From the NCBI GenBank assembly GCA_030037475.1, contig JASHRH010000047.1, forward strand, positions 1-44,450: a stretch of 44,450 bases of DNA, read 5' to 3'. This DNA comes from Acidobacteriaceae bacterium. GTDB lineage: Bacteria > Acidobacteriota > Terriglobia > Terriglobales > Acidobacteriaceae. Every line of letters starts with the position of its first letter. Position 1 is the stretch's first letter. The position numbers and the translations under genes are program-made. The notes beneath the pieces were generated by a model. It saw only the letters and a program-made list of their open reading frames with translations. It ran no database searches and was not told where the DNA came from. Below, one piece after another: positions 1 through 9,383 of the stretch.

Positions 1-101
1 GCGTTTCGCCGGCAGGCTTTCCATCCTCCTGCCGCGAAAATGCCGTAACCTGATACGTCCGGCAGAGCGGACGGACGAATATGACGGGAAGACGGAGTCA
101 C

Positions 102-1253
102 ATGCGCATTGCCAGTCGCCTTGATGAGGTCGGCTTCTCCGACATCGTCCAGATTCGCAACAAGGTGCTGGAGCTGCGCGCCGCTGGCCAGCCCGTCTAC
201 GCGTTTCACGGCGGCGAACCGTTCTTCGACACGCCGCAGGCCATCAAGGACGCGGTTACGCGCGCACTGGCTGACAACCTCACCCGCTACGCGCCTTCCT
301 CCGGCATTCCGCCGCTGCGCGAAGCCATCGCGCGGAAGCTGCAAACAAAGAACGACATGCACGTCACGGTGGATGACGTCCTCGTCACCGTCGGCGGCGC
401 GCACGCCCTCTATGCGGCCTTCCAGGCCGCCCTCAATCCCGGCGACGACATGCTGCTCTTCTCGCCTTACTGGACGCCCATCCGTGACATGGTCACCATG
501 ACCCAGGCGCGTCCGGTCATCGTGCCCACGACTACGGCTCGCCGCAACGGCCTCACGGCCTCGCTCGAGCACTACTCCACCCCCGCCACACGCGCCATTT
601 ACTACAACACACCGCAAAATCCCTCCGGCGCCGTCTTCACGCGCTCTGAAGCGGAAGAGGTCGCCGCCTTCGCCAAAAAGCGAGACCTCATCGTAATCGC
701 CGACGAAGCCTATGAGGATCTGGTCTATGAGGGCGAACACGTCTCCGTCGCCTCACTTCCCGGCATGGCCGAGCGCACCATCACCGCGTACACGCTCTCC
801 AAAACTTATGCCATGACAGGCTGGCGGGTCGGCTACGCCGTGGCCCACGAGCCCTTTATGACCGCCCTCCGCAAAATCGTGCTCTACTCCACAAACGGCG
901 TCTCCACACCGACGCAGTGGGCTGCCGTGCAAGCCCTCGCCACGCCGGAATCCGAAATAGCCGTCCGGCGCCAGGAATATCGCCTGCGCCGCGACAAGCT
1001 CGTCACTGGACTCAACGAGCTGGGCCTCGAGTGCCCAGTGTCCGCTGGCGCCTTCTATGCTTTTCCCAGCGTCGCGAAAATCCACAAGGATAGCCGTCGA
1101 GCCGCAGCTCTGCTTCTCGAAAAAGCCCACGTCGCGACCATTCCTGGCGTAGTCTTCGGCGCCCAGGGGGAAGGCTGCGTCCGCTTCAGTTACTCCGTCT
1201 CGCCCGAAACGATTGATGCCGGTCTCGACGAGCTGCGCAAATTCCTTACCTGA
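102..1253 (+). CDS. PLP-dependent class I/II aminotransferase (aspartate aminotransferase-like)
   Basis: ORF 81..1253; internal ATG at 102 (MRIASRLDEVGFSDIVQIRNKVLELRAAGQPVYAFHGGEP) fits family N-terminus; NPQNPSG-like YNTPQNPSGAVF and lysine motif SKTYAMTGWRVGY. Confidence 0.93.
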   Translation: MRIASRLDEVGFSDIVQIRNKVLELRAAGQPVYAFHGGEPFFDTPQAIKDAVTRALADNLTRYAPSSGIPPLREAIARKLQTKNDMHVTVDDVLVTVGGAHALYAAFQAALNPGDDMLLFSPYWTPIRDMVTMTQARPVIVPTTTARRNGLTASLEHYSTPATRAIYYNTPQNPSGAVFTRSEAEEVAAFAKKRDLIVIADEAYEDLVYEGEHVSVASLPGMAERTITAYTLSKTYAMTGWRVGYAVAHEPFMTALRKIVLYSTNGVSTPTQWAAVQALATPESEIAVRRQEYRLRRDKLVTGLNELGLECPVSAGAFYAFPSVAKIHKDSRRAAALLLEKAHVATIPGVVFGAQGEGCVRFSYSVSPETIDAGLDELRKFLT

Positions 1254-1346
1254 TGCACGAATTGCATGCATTGACACTGTGCACACGCCTGCGGACCCTC
1301 GCCGTCGGGCGTTAGCATCGAAGTATCTCGGAGTGAGTGAGCCGCC

Positions 1347-2324
1347 ATGCTGAAAGTTGGCCTCATTGAATCTGTTGATCCTGAGCTGCACCGCCTGCTT
1401 CCCGCCGGCATTGAGCTCGTCCTCATCCCTTCGTATCCCGATCGCCCTCTCGATGTGGAATTCTGGATTGCGCCGCCGCTCTCCGCCCCGGCCGAGCGGG
1501 CCTGGCCTTTTTTGCGCGGAGTTCGCGTAGTCCAGTCCACGCTCGCCGGCGTCGATGCGCTGCGGAAGCTCCTGCCCCCGGACGTGATTCTCTGCGATGG
1601 CCGCGGCATCCACACCATCTCGACTGCCGAATGGGCCGTTACGGCCATTCTTGCGTCTCTCAAGTACTTGCCGTTTTACGATGGGCTGCGCCGCGTCCAT
1701 TCCTGGTCCCGCAGGCGCGAGGCGGAAGACCATTACCGTGCCCTCCACCCCACCAGCAGACCCTTTTATCCGAACGTCCTTATCGAAGAGCTGCATGCGC
1801 AGCGCGTCCTCATCGTCGGCTACGGCTCCATCGGCCAGGCCATCGAGGAGCGCCTGAAACCCTTCGGCGCGGAGATCTTCCGCGTCGCCCGCAGCGCGCG
1901 TCCTGACGCCGCCCGGCCTGTGCACTCGATCACCGAACTGCACGCGCTCCTGCCCCTCGCTGACATCGTTGTCCTCATCGTTCCTTCCACCCGGGAGACG
2001 ACCGGCCTGATCGGCGTCCGCGAGATCGCGCTGATGAAGCACGGCGCACTCCTTGTCAACGCCGCGCGCGGTCCTGTCGTCGATACCACCGCTCTCCTTG
2101 CCGCGCTCAGCAGCGGACGCATTCGCGCCGCCCTCGACGTCACCGATCCTGAGCCGCTCCCCGAAGACCACCCGCTCTGGGACGCGCCGAACCTGCTGCT
2201 CACGCCGCATGTTGCCGCATCCACGCCGCAGTTCATGGTCCGCGCCATGCAACTGGCCGCCGCTCAGGTGAGCCGGTATCTTCGAGGCGAGTCCCTCGAA
2301 AACGTCGTCGCCGGCGAATATTAG
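1347..2324 (+). CDS. D-isomer-specific 2-hydroxyacid dehydrogenase (NAD-binding)
   Basis: Rossmann motif VLIVGYGSIGQAIEERL, NAARGPVVDTTALLAAL, and C-terminal LLLTPHVAASTPQF motif. Confidence 0.92.
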   Translation: MLKVGLIESVDPELHRLLPAGIELVLIPSYPDRPLDVEFWIAPPLSAPAERAWPFLRGVRVVQSTLAGVDALRKLLPPDVILCDGRGIHTISTAEWAVTAILASLKYLPFYDGLRRVHSWSRRREAEDHYRALHPTSRPFYPNVLIEELHAQRVLIVGYGSIGQAIEERLKPFGAEIFRVARSARPDAARPVHSITELHALLPLADIVVLIVPSTRETTGLIGVREIALMKHGALLVNAARGPVVDTTALLAALSSGRIRAALDVTDPEPLPEDHPLWDAPNLLLTPHVAASTPQFMVRAMQLAAAQVSRYLRGESLENVVAGEY

Positions 2325-2517
2325 CCGTGCGCTCTTTTCGCTCCAGCCCGCAACCCCGAATTCCAGTACCCGTTTCGTGAAGAGTTTCACCGAATTGCAC
2401 CTGACACCCTCGGGCACGCAGCAGTTCCTCTGCTGCCCTGCAGTCCTGGAACCGTGATGGAGATCACTGAAGGCGTCTTCGACAAGGCGTAGAACCCGGC
2501 CAGAAGGAAGGTGATCC

Positions 2518-3243
2518 ATGCTTTTCCTCATCTGGCTCGTGCTCTGCCTCGTTGGTGTTGCCCTGATTCTGCTTCCCACCGCGCTCTGGGTGCGAGAGAT
2601 TTATGGGCGATATTCTGGCGGTCGCCTGGTGGAATGCCCCGAAAACCAGCACGCAGCCGTCGTCGGCATTGATACCAGGCATGCGGCGGCGACCGGAGTG
2701 CATGGACGTCCCGACCTGCGTCTGTGCGACTGTACGCGCTGGCCGGATCGCGCGACGTGCGGCCAGCTATGCCTGTCCCAGGCGGTTCAGATACAACCTT
2801 ACACACCAGTACAGGGGCGAACGAAACGGATTTATCATCTCCCCATTCTTCTCGCTGCGTTTACGGCCTGGTGTGTGGGAGCCATCTGGCATGCGCAGTA
2901 TTTATTCCGCACACAGTGGACGGACGCCGTCGGACTTACCGGTGTGCAGGTTAAGCAGATTGTGTGGTGGAACTCGCCGCATCTGCTGACCCTGGGTGTC
3001 TGTGTTCTCTTTGCCTACGGAGTCGCGTGGCTCCTTGCCGCGTTCCATCGCAAAGGCGTGCTTTCGGGAGTCATGGCGGCTGTGCTGCTTTGCGGGACCC
3101 TCGTGGCAACGAACTGGTCCGGCATCGTCAGACTACCGCATGACCTGTTCGCCATTGAAACTGGTTACGCAGTTTTGGCTACGTTGATCGTGGGGGCCAT
3201 CGTCGGCGGCCTGTACGACAAGCTCATGCTGCCGTCGCAGTAA
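2518..3243 (+). CDS. Hypothetical multi-pass membrane protein
   Basis: Open frame, N-terminal TM (MLFLIWLVLCLVGVALILLPTALW) plus several further hydrophobic segments; no family recognised. Confidence 0.6.
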   Translation: MLFLIWLVLCLVGVALILLPTALWVREIYGRYSGGRLVECPENQHAAVVGIDTRHAAATGVHGRPDLRLCDCTRWPDRATCGQLCLSQAVQIQPYTPVQGRTKRIYHLPILLAAFTAWCVGAIWHAQYLFRTQWTDAVGLTGVQVKQIVWWNSPHLLTLGVCVLFAYGVAWLLAAFHRKGVLSGVMAAVLLCGTLVATNWSGIVRLPHDLFAIETGYAVLATLIVGAIVGGLYDKLMLPSQ

Positions 3244-3304
3244 GCCGTGGGTCCTGCCGCGATCTTTTGAGCAACGCGGCAGTTTCGATCGCAAGTGGCG
3301 ATCC

Positions 3305-3883
3305 CTACTGCCTGTTTGCCGGCCACTCGCAGGCGACTACGCCCAGGTTGTTCAGGATCTGCAGCGTGGCTTCTTCATTTCGCCGGACCTGTGGCTTGTC
3401 CTGCTTCGGCGCGGTCGGATCGTCCTCCACCGCGATCACACGCCCGTACGGCCACACATTCTGCGGCAGCGCCGAAAGTGCCTGCGGCAATTCGCTCAGA
3501 CGCAGCTCCAGCCGTTCCCGCCGCGCCGCCTCCGGGCGGAGGAACGCGTCTCCCGGGGCGCGCGCCGGCCCCATGTCCGGATACAGCATGGTCAGGCTCA
3601 CCGTCGACTTTGTGACCACGAGGAACGGATTCTGCCAGCTCGCCCGTGCATGGATTGCTTCGTAGACGCCCTTCGAGGGCAGCGGAATCGTTTCCAGCTC
3701 CTGCCGGTCGCCGTCCAGCGCGGAAGCCTGCGCCCGCTCGTTCTGCATGGCCGCTTCGCGCGCCTTCGCCGCCGCTTCCATTCTGGCCGCCGCCTGCGGC
3801 GCCCTGGAGCAGGCCAGCAGCGACGCCAGCAGCATCACACCGACAGCAACAGCGAGCCATTTCCTGGAACAAGTGCCGATCAC
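3305..3883 (-). CDS. Putative lipoprotein of unknown function
   Basis: Within ORF 3305..4072(-); GTG start at 3883 gives VIGTCSRKWLAVAVGVMLLASLLAC, a signal peptide with LLAC lipobox. Confidence 0.65.
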   Translation of the reverse strand: MIGTCSRKWLAVAVGVMLLASLLACSRAPQAAARMEAAAKAREAAMQNERAQASALDGDRQELETIPLPSKGVYEAIHARASWQNPFLVVTKSTVSLTMLYPDMGPARAPGDAFLRPEAARRERLELRLSELPQALSALPQNVWPYGRVIAVEDDPTAPKQDKPQVRRNEEATLQILNNLGVVACEWPANRQ

Positions 3884-4015
3884 AGCCCAAATTTCCCCAC
3901 ACAGAATACCAAGGACACGGCCTGAAGCTTCGTGACCTGCTCTCTTCCAGTTTCTCAGGCCGGCGACATCCAGGCAGGCTGTACCGCGTAGCTTGCCCCG
4001 CCGTAGAATCGTCCG

Positions 4016-5425
4016 GTGACGACGAGCTTGTTCGATCTCTTCAAGATCGGCATTGGACCCTCCAGCTCCCACACCATGGGTCCCATGCGTGCCGCTCGCC
4101 GCTTCGCTCTTGAACTGGAAGAATCCGGTGTCCTTCTGCGAACGGCAAAGGTTCAGGTCGACCTCTATGGGTCACTCGCTCTCACTGGATCAGGCCACGG
4201 CACCGACCGCGCCATCCTCCTCGGCCTCAGCGGCGAAGAGGCTGCGACGATCAACCCCGCCACGATCGAACCGAAGCTCGGGGAGATTCGCGCTTCCGGT
4301 AAGCTCTCGCTGCTCGGTCGCCATCCTATTCCCTTTCGGGAACCCGACCACCTGTTCCTGCACCGCGACCAGATGCTTCCTCCCGGCGCAAAGACTCACC
4401 ATCCCAATGGCGTTCGCTTCACGGCCTTTGATACGGCGGGCCAGGTGCTCCGCACCGACACGTTCTTTTCTATCGGCGGCGGCTTCATTGTCGCGGACGG
4501 CGAGAAGCCTGAGAGTGCGGCTGGTGGTAAAGCTGCGGAACTTGCCCTGCCGTATCCGTTTTCCAGCGCCGCCGAGCTGCTCGAGAAGGCTCAGACCGCA
4601 GGGCTCGCCATCTGGCAATTGATGCTCGGCAATGAATCCGCGATCCGCCCGGCGGAGGAGGTCCGCGCCGGGATCCGGCGCATCTGGTCCGTGATGCAGG
4701 GCTGCATGGAGCGCGGCATGATCACGGAAGGCATTCTTCCCGGCGGGCTTGCCGTACGCCGCCGCGCGCCGCGCCTGGCCGAACGTCTGCGTCAGAAGGG
4801 ATCGAGCGCCGCGGCTCCGAGTTCGGATCCGCTTGCGCCGCTCGACTGGGTCACCATTTACGCCATGGCAGTGAACGAGGAGAATGCCGCGGGAGGCCGC
4901 GTGGTGACGGCGCCCACCAATGGCGCTGCCGGCGTCATCCCTGCTGTCGCCCGCTACTATCTCGATTTCATTCCCGGCGCGGATGAGGACGGCATCCTGC
5001 GTTTCTTCCTCACCTCCGCGGCCATTGGCGCGCTGTATCGGGAGAATGCCTCCATCAGCGGCGCCGAGGTAGGCTGCCAGGGCGAGGTCGGCGTGGCGTG
5101 CTCGATGGCCGCCGGCGGCCTGGCCGCTGCGCTGGGCGGCAACAACGATCATGTGGAGCATGCCGCCGAAATCGGCATGGAGCACAACCTCGGCATGACC
5201 TGCGATCCCGTCGGGGGCCTCGTCCAGATCCCCTGCATCGAGCGCAACGCGATGGGCGCGGTCAAGGCCGTCCAGGCTTGCCGCATCGCCATGAACGAAA
5301 CCGAAGGCCACAAGATTTCGCTCGATCAGGTGATCCGAACGATGTATCTCACCGGCCTCGACATGCAGAGCCGGTATAAGGAAACGTCGCTGGCGGGATT
5401 AGCGCTGAATGTGATTGAGTGCTGA
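4016..5425 (+). CDS. sdaA: L-serine ammonia-lyase (iron-sulfur type, single chain)
   Basis: [75 protein letters not shown] start. Confidence 0.96.
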   Translation: MTTSLFDLFKIGIGPSSSHTMGPMRAARRFALELEESGVLLRTAKVQVDLYGSLALTGSGHGTDRAILLGLSGEEAATINPATIEPKLGEIRASGKLSLLGRHPIPFREPDHLFLHRDQMLPPGAKTHHPNGVRFTAFDTAGQVLRTDTFFSIGGGFIVADGEKPESAAGGKAAELALPYPFSSAAELLEKAQTAGLAIWQLMLGNESAIRPAEEVRAGIRRIWSVMQGCMERGMITEGILPGGLAVRRRAPRLAERLRQKGSSAAAPSSDPLAPLDWVTIYAMAVNEENAAGGRVVTAPTNGAAGVIPAVARYYLDFIPGADEDGILRFFLTSAAIGALYRENASISGAEVGCQGEVGVACSMAAGGLAAALGGNNDHVEHAAEIGMEHNLGMTCDPVGGLVQIPCIERNAMGAVKAVQACRIAMNETEGHKISLDQVIRTMYLTGLDMQSRYKETSLAGLALNVIEC

Positions 5426-5446
5426 GGATTACGCATCGAGCGCAAC

Positions 5447-6211
5447 TTAGCTGAGCCGGCCCCAGCACGCCACGCAGTCGTACTGGATGGTGACGGTGCC
5501 GTTCTGTTGCGTCTCCGTGAAGAGCTGCCGGATCGCCGCCTGCATCTCCGCGAAGCGCGGATGCCCCGGTTGTGGAATATAGGACGAGGAGAGAATCCTC
5601 CCTTCCAGCGCGCCCAGCGTCAGCGACTGCGCGTTGGGGAAGACGTGGCAGTGCATCTCTTCCGGCGCAAAGAACTGCGCCAGCCGACGGCGGCCGACGT
5701 GCTGCTCTTTGACGTTCATATAGTCGATGCCGAACTCGCGCAGCAGGCGCTCGTAACCGTTGTGGAAGGCGTCGCCGCCGAGCCGACGGTTGTTGTAGAT
5801 CACCGCGCAGCCGCCTCCGGGCTTGAGAATGCGCGCAAACTCGGCCCGCGTTCGCTCCAGATCGAACCAGTGCATCGCCTGCGCGACGGTGATCAGGTCC
5901 GCCGAGGCATCGGGAAGGCCGGTTGCTTCGGCTGTGCCGGCGATGCAACGCAGCTTTGGGTACTTCGTCCCGAGCGATGCGCAGGCCGCGCGCATCTCGT
6001 CGTTCGGCTCGAGCGCAGTCACCGCGAACCCCGCCGCCAGAAGGATTTCGGTCAGCAGGCCCGTCCCGGCCGCGACATCTACTACCGTCGCGTCATTGCT
6101 CAGTCCGCAGTCGGTCCGCAGCCACTCCACCAGTTCGGGTGGATACCCCGGCCGATACCGCCGGTAACTCTCGACGCGACCTGTAAAGCGCTCGGTTGGA
6201 TTCGGAATCAA
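5447..6211 (-). CDS. Class I SAM-dependent methyltransferase
   Basis: VVDVAAGTGLLTEILLAAGFAVTALEPNDEM (motif I); likely TTG start at 6211 overlapping the thiolase stop (TTGA). Confidence 0.88.
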   Translation of the reverse strand: MIPNPTERFTGRVESYRRYRPGYPPELVEWLRTDCGLSNDATVVDVAAGTGLLTEILLAAGFAVTALEPNDEMRAACASLGTKYPKLRCIAGTAEATGLPDASADLITVAQAMHWFDLERTRAEFARILKPGGGCAVIYNNRRLGGDAFHNGYERLLREFGIDYMNVKEQHVGRRRLAQFFAPEEMHCHVFPNAQSLTLGALEGRILSSSYIPQPGHPRFAEMQAAIRQLFTETQQNGTVTIQYDCVACWGRLS

Positions 6212-7401
6212 CGCTGGACCCTTTCGACCGCCATGGCCACGGAGTTGCCTCCGCCGAGGCACAGCGCCGCCAGGCCGCGCTTCGCGCCGCGCCGGATCAG
6301 CTCGTGCATCAGGGTCACCAGCACACGGGCGCCGCTGCAGCCGATGGCGTGACCGATGGCTACCGAACCGCCGTTCACGTTCGCCTTGTCGAGCGGAATG
6401 CCCAGCTCGCGCAGCACGGCAAGCGCCTGCGCCGCAAAGGCCTCGTTCACCTCGAAGAGATCAATGTCGCCGACCGACCATCCGACCTTCTCCATCGCTC
6501 GGCGCGCACCGATCACCGGCGCCATCATCACCCACTTCGGATCGATGCCGCTGGTCGCGTGCGCCACGATGCGCGCCATCGGTTTGAGTCCCAGCTCCTT
6601 CGCCTTCGCCGCACGCATTACCACGACGGCGGCTGCGCCGTCGTTGACTCCCGGAGCATTGCCGGCGGTGACTGTGCCGTCCTTTTTAAACGCCGGCTTG
6701 AGCGCACGCAGCGCTTCCAGGCTCGCGTCCTCCCGGATCGCCTCGTCCTTATCGAAGAGCTGCGGCGGCTCGCCCTTTTTCTTTGCCGGAATCTCCACGG
6801 GGACGACTTCAGCGGCGAACCAGCCTTCACGCCACGCTCGGGCCGCACGGCGATGCGACTCCAGCGCAAAGGCGTCCTGCTCCTCGCGCGTGATGCCGTA
6901 CTTCTCCGCGACCAGCTCCGCGGTCTGGCCCATATGGAAGTCGTTGTACACATCCCACAAGCCGTCGTGCACCATGGAATCGACCGCGACCTGGTTGCCC
7001 ATGCGGAAACCGGCGCGCGCCTGCGGCAGCAGATACGGTGCGTTGGTCATCGATTCCATGCCTCCGGCGACGATGATCTCCGCATTCCCCGTCTGGATCG
7101 ATTGCGCCGCCAGCGCGATGGCGCGCAACCCCGACCCGCAAACCATGTTCACGGTCACCGCGCTGACTTCCGGCGGCAAACCGCCATAGATCGCAGCCTG
7201 GCGCGCGGGATTCTGCCCCAGCCCCGCGGACACGACGTTGCCCATGATGCATTCGTCCACCTGCTCCGGCCGCAACTGTGCGCGTTTGACGGCTTCGCGC
7301 ACCACCACCGCGCCCAGGCGCGTGGCGGAAACGCCGGAGAGCGAACCCTGAAACTTCCCAACCGGCGTGCGCACACCGGAGACGATTACGATTTCTTCCA
7401 T
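6208..7401 (-). CDS. Acetyl-CoA acetyltransferase (thiolase)
   Basis: NMVCGSGLRAIALAAQSI (nucleophilic Cys), NVNGGSVAIGHAIGCSGARVLVTL, C-terminal CLGGGNSVAMAVER. Confidence 0.96.
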   Translation of the reverse strand: MEEIVIVSGVRTPVGKFQGSLSGVSATRLGAVVVREAVKRAQLRPEQVDECIMGNVVSAGLGQNPARQAAIYGGLPPEVSAVTVNMVCGSGLRAIALAAQSIQTGNAEIIVAGGMESMTNAPYLLPQARAGFRMGNQVAVDSMVHDGLWDVYNDFHMGQTAELVAEKYGITREEQDAFALESHRRAARAWREGWFAAEVVPVEIPAKKKGEPPQLFDKDEAIREDASLEALRALKPAFKKDGTVTAGNAPGVNDGAAAVVVMRAAKAKELGLKPMARIVAHATSGIDPKWVMMAPVIGARRAMEKVGWSVGDIDLFEVNEAFAAQALAVLRELGIPLDKANVNGGSVAIGHAIGCSGARVLVTLMHELIRRGAKRGLAALCLGGGNSVAMAVERVQR

Positions 7402-7475
7402 AACTTTTCTCGCTGCATGATTCGATGCGAAACTGGCCGTTGGAACAGAGGAAGATATCAGACCGCGAGGTAACC

Positions 7476-8216
7476 ATGCACGTTCCGCAATCGGAAGCCG
7501 CAGCCAGGTGGCGCAGCCGGCTCACCGCCGCCGTGGCTCCATGGTGGCACACAGCCCTGCTTGTACTGCTGCTCGGCAGCGTCTCGTTCCTGAATGCGCG
7601 TCGTACCCGCCATGGCGGCCTGGGCGCCCATCACGTGCAGCTTTACGCCACCGCCATCGTCTCGGAGTGGGTGTTGTTCCTGCTCACGTGGTGGGGGCTC
7701 CGGATGAAGCGCATTCCGCTCGCCGAAGTGCTGGGCTTTCGCCGCGGCCTGCGCGCCTGGGCGCAGGATCTGGGCGCCGCGCTGATCTTCTGGATCGCCG
7801 CCGTTATGATCCTGGCGGTCATCGCCGGAGTGCTGCGGCTTGCGCACTTCGCGTCGGCGCAAAAGGCCGTGACCGCGCTGGCGCCGCGCAACGGCGCGGA
7901 GATGCTGCTGTGGATTGCGCTCTGCCTGACCGCGGGCTTCTGCGAGGAGTTCGTCTTCCGCGGATATTTCCTGCGCCAGTTCTCCTCTCCGCTCCATCGC
8001 CTGTGGCTCGGCGTTCTCCTCTCCTCGCTGCTTTTCGGCATCAGCCACGGTTACGAAGGCGCAGCGGGCATGATCGCCATCGTCGTCTACGGCGCTCTCT
8101 TCTGCGCGCTCGCTCTCGCGCGGGACAGCCTTCGTCCCGGCATGATCGCACACGCGTGGCACGACATCATCACGGGAATCGCGCTGGTTGTGCTGCGTCA
8201 CGCACACCTGCCGTGA
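7476..8216 (+). CDS. CPBP family intramembrane metalloprotease (Abi/CAAX)
   Basis: EEFVFRGYFLRQF (EExxxR) and FGISHGYEG (FxxxH) motifs, multi-pass membrane; start ATG 7476. Confidence 0.88.
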   Translation: MHVPQSEAAARWRSRLTAAVAPWWHTALLVLLLGSVSFLNARRTRHGGLGAHHVQLYATAIVSEWVLFLLTWWGLRMKRIPLAEVLGFRRGLRAWAQDLGAALIFWIAAVMILAVIAGVLRLAHFASAQKAVTALAPRNGAEMLLWIALCLTAGFCEEFVFRGYFLRQFSSPLHRLWLGVLLSSLLFGISHGYEGAAGMIAIVVYGALFCALALARDSLRPGMIAHAWHDIITGIALVVLRHAHLP

Positions 8217-8290
8217 TCGGATCCTCGCGAGCAGGTCTCGCGCGTGTTTGCATGAATGGACTTCCACCAGGAAAAAACTGAATTTTTCTC

Positions 8291-8319
8291 TTGACACTGC
8301 GGGTGCGGAACTCTATACA
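8291..8319 (+). promoter_or_regulatory. Sigma70-type promoter: TTGACA - 17 bp - TATACA
   Basis: TTGACA at 8291-8296, spacer 8297-8313 (17 nt), TATACA at 8314-8319; sits directly upstream of the tiny ORF at 8385. Confidence 0.75.
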
Positions 8320-8384
8320 TTCGTTAACTGCAACATTTATGTTGCAGACATCGATGTTCGCATCGAAAAGGGAGAATAGAAACT

Positions 8385-8453
8385 ATGGCAACGAAAAAGG
8401 CAGCGAAGAAACCGGCGAAGAAGGCAGCGAAGAAGGCCGGGAAGAAAAAGTAA
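8385..8453 (+). CDS. 22-aa Lys/Ala-rich histone-H1-like peptide (MATKKAAKKPAKKAAKKAGKKK)
   Basis: ATG at 8385, TAA at 8451-8453, AGGGAG-like SD ~10 nt upstream (aaaagggagaatag), own promoter and terminator. Below the ORF-track length cutoff. Confidence 0.7.
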   Translation: MATKKAAKKPAKKAAKKAGKKK

Positions 8454-8471
8454 GCCATCCACGGCAACACT

Positions 8472-8510
8472 TCGGGGGGATGCGATGAGCATCCCCCCGA
8501 TGCTTTTTGC
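8472..8510 (+). terminator. Rho-independent terminator: perfect 12-bp stem, 5-nt loop, T-tract
   Basis: TCGGGGGGATGC (8472-8483) / GATGA / GCATCCCCCCGA (8489-8500) followed by tgctttttgc. Confidence 0.85.
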
Positions 8511-8612
8511 AGCCAGTATTCATGCGGGTTTCAGCGATTTTCCCTCCGCGCACGATCCTCCCTTTCCCGGCCCCGTGCGCCGCTCGCTGTTGCGCCGCAG
8601 TACTCTGTATCC

Positions 8613-9344
8613 ATGACGCGTCGCCGCTGGATCGCCGATACCTGGGACGAAGCGACGGCCTCGCTGGTGGGCAGCCAGGCCGCCCACCTGATCCGCGTGC
8701 TGCGCGCGCAGCCGGGCATGGAATTCGATCTGGTCGCCGGCGGACGCGTTTTTCACAGCGTCCTCGCCGGCATCTCGGGCGACGAGGTTCGCTTCAATCT
8801 GATCGCCGAAGTCGAGGCCGATCCCGCCCTGCCCGTTACGCTGCTGATCTCGGTCTTCAAGTTCGATCGCATGGAATGGGCCATTGAGAAAGCTGCTGAA
8901 CTGGGAGCCGAAGGCATCGTTCCCATGATCGCGCGGCGCAGCGAGAAACACCTCGCGCAGGCGGCGGCCAGCCGCGTGGAGCGCTGGCGGCGGATTGCCC
9001 TGGAAGCCTCGCAGCAATCGCGCCGCTCGGATGTGCTGCGCATCGCCGACCCGCTGCCGCTCAAGTCCGCCATTCGCCAGGAGGAGCAGACGCTGCGCCT
9101 GGTGCTGGCGGAACAGGAGCGCTCGACGACTCTGCATCATGCACTCAGCGAGGCTTTGACGGCCGCCGGCGACGAGATGCCCACCATCCGCATTGCGTCC
9201 GGCCCCGAAGGCGGATGGACCGCGGAAGAGGAAGCCATGCTGGACGCGGAAAACTGGAAGGCAGTGAGTCTCGGCCCGCGCATCCTTCGTGCCGAAACCG
9301 CTGCGATCGCCGCTATGGCGGTCACCGCATCGCTGCTGGAGTAA
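8613..9344 (+). CDS. rsmE: 16S rRNA (uracil(1498)-N(3))-methyltransferase
   Basis: MTRRRWIADTWDEATASLVGSQAAHLIRVLRAQPG; SPOUT motifs ASGPEGGWTAEEE and SLGPRILRAETAAIAAMAV. Confidence 0.95.
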   Translation: MTRRRWIADTWDEATASLVGSQAAHLIRVLRAQPGMEFDLVAGGRVFHSVLAGISGDEVRFNLIAEVEADPALPVTLLISVFKFDRMEWAIEKAAELGAEGIVPMIARRSEKHLAQAAASRVERWRRIALEASQQSRRSDVLRIADPLPLKSAIRQEEQTLRLVLAEQERSTTLHHALSEALTAAGDEMPTIRIASGPEGGWTAEEEAMLDAENWKAVSLGPRILRAETAAIAAMAVTASLLE

Positions 9345-9383
9345 CGCGTGAGAGCGGACCTGATCTGCCGAGTCGGGCCGTGG

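Noticed and set aside
753-2579. 608-aa minus-strand ORF antisense to aminotransferase and dehydrogenase
   Set aside because: High-GC shadow ORF opposite two well-supported genes; Arg/Gly-rich with no recognisable domain.
4190-5311. 373-aa minus-strand ORF antisense to sdaA
   Set aside because: Shadow ORF; the plus-strand serine dehydratase has complete family motifs.
6196-7473. 425-aa plus-strand ORF antisense to thiolase
   Set aside because: His/Arg-rich translation without domain; minus-strand thiolase is unambiguous.
8291-8488. 65-aa plus-strand ORF over the histone-like mini-gene
   Set aside because: Starts inside the -35/-10 promoter and reads an out-of-frame Glu/Gly version of the Lys/Ala repeat; the ATG at 8385 with SD is preferred.
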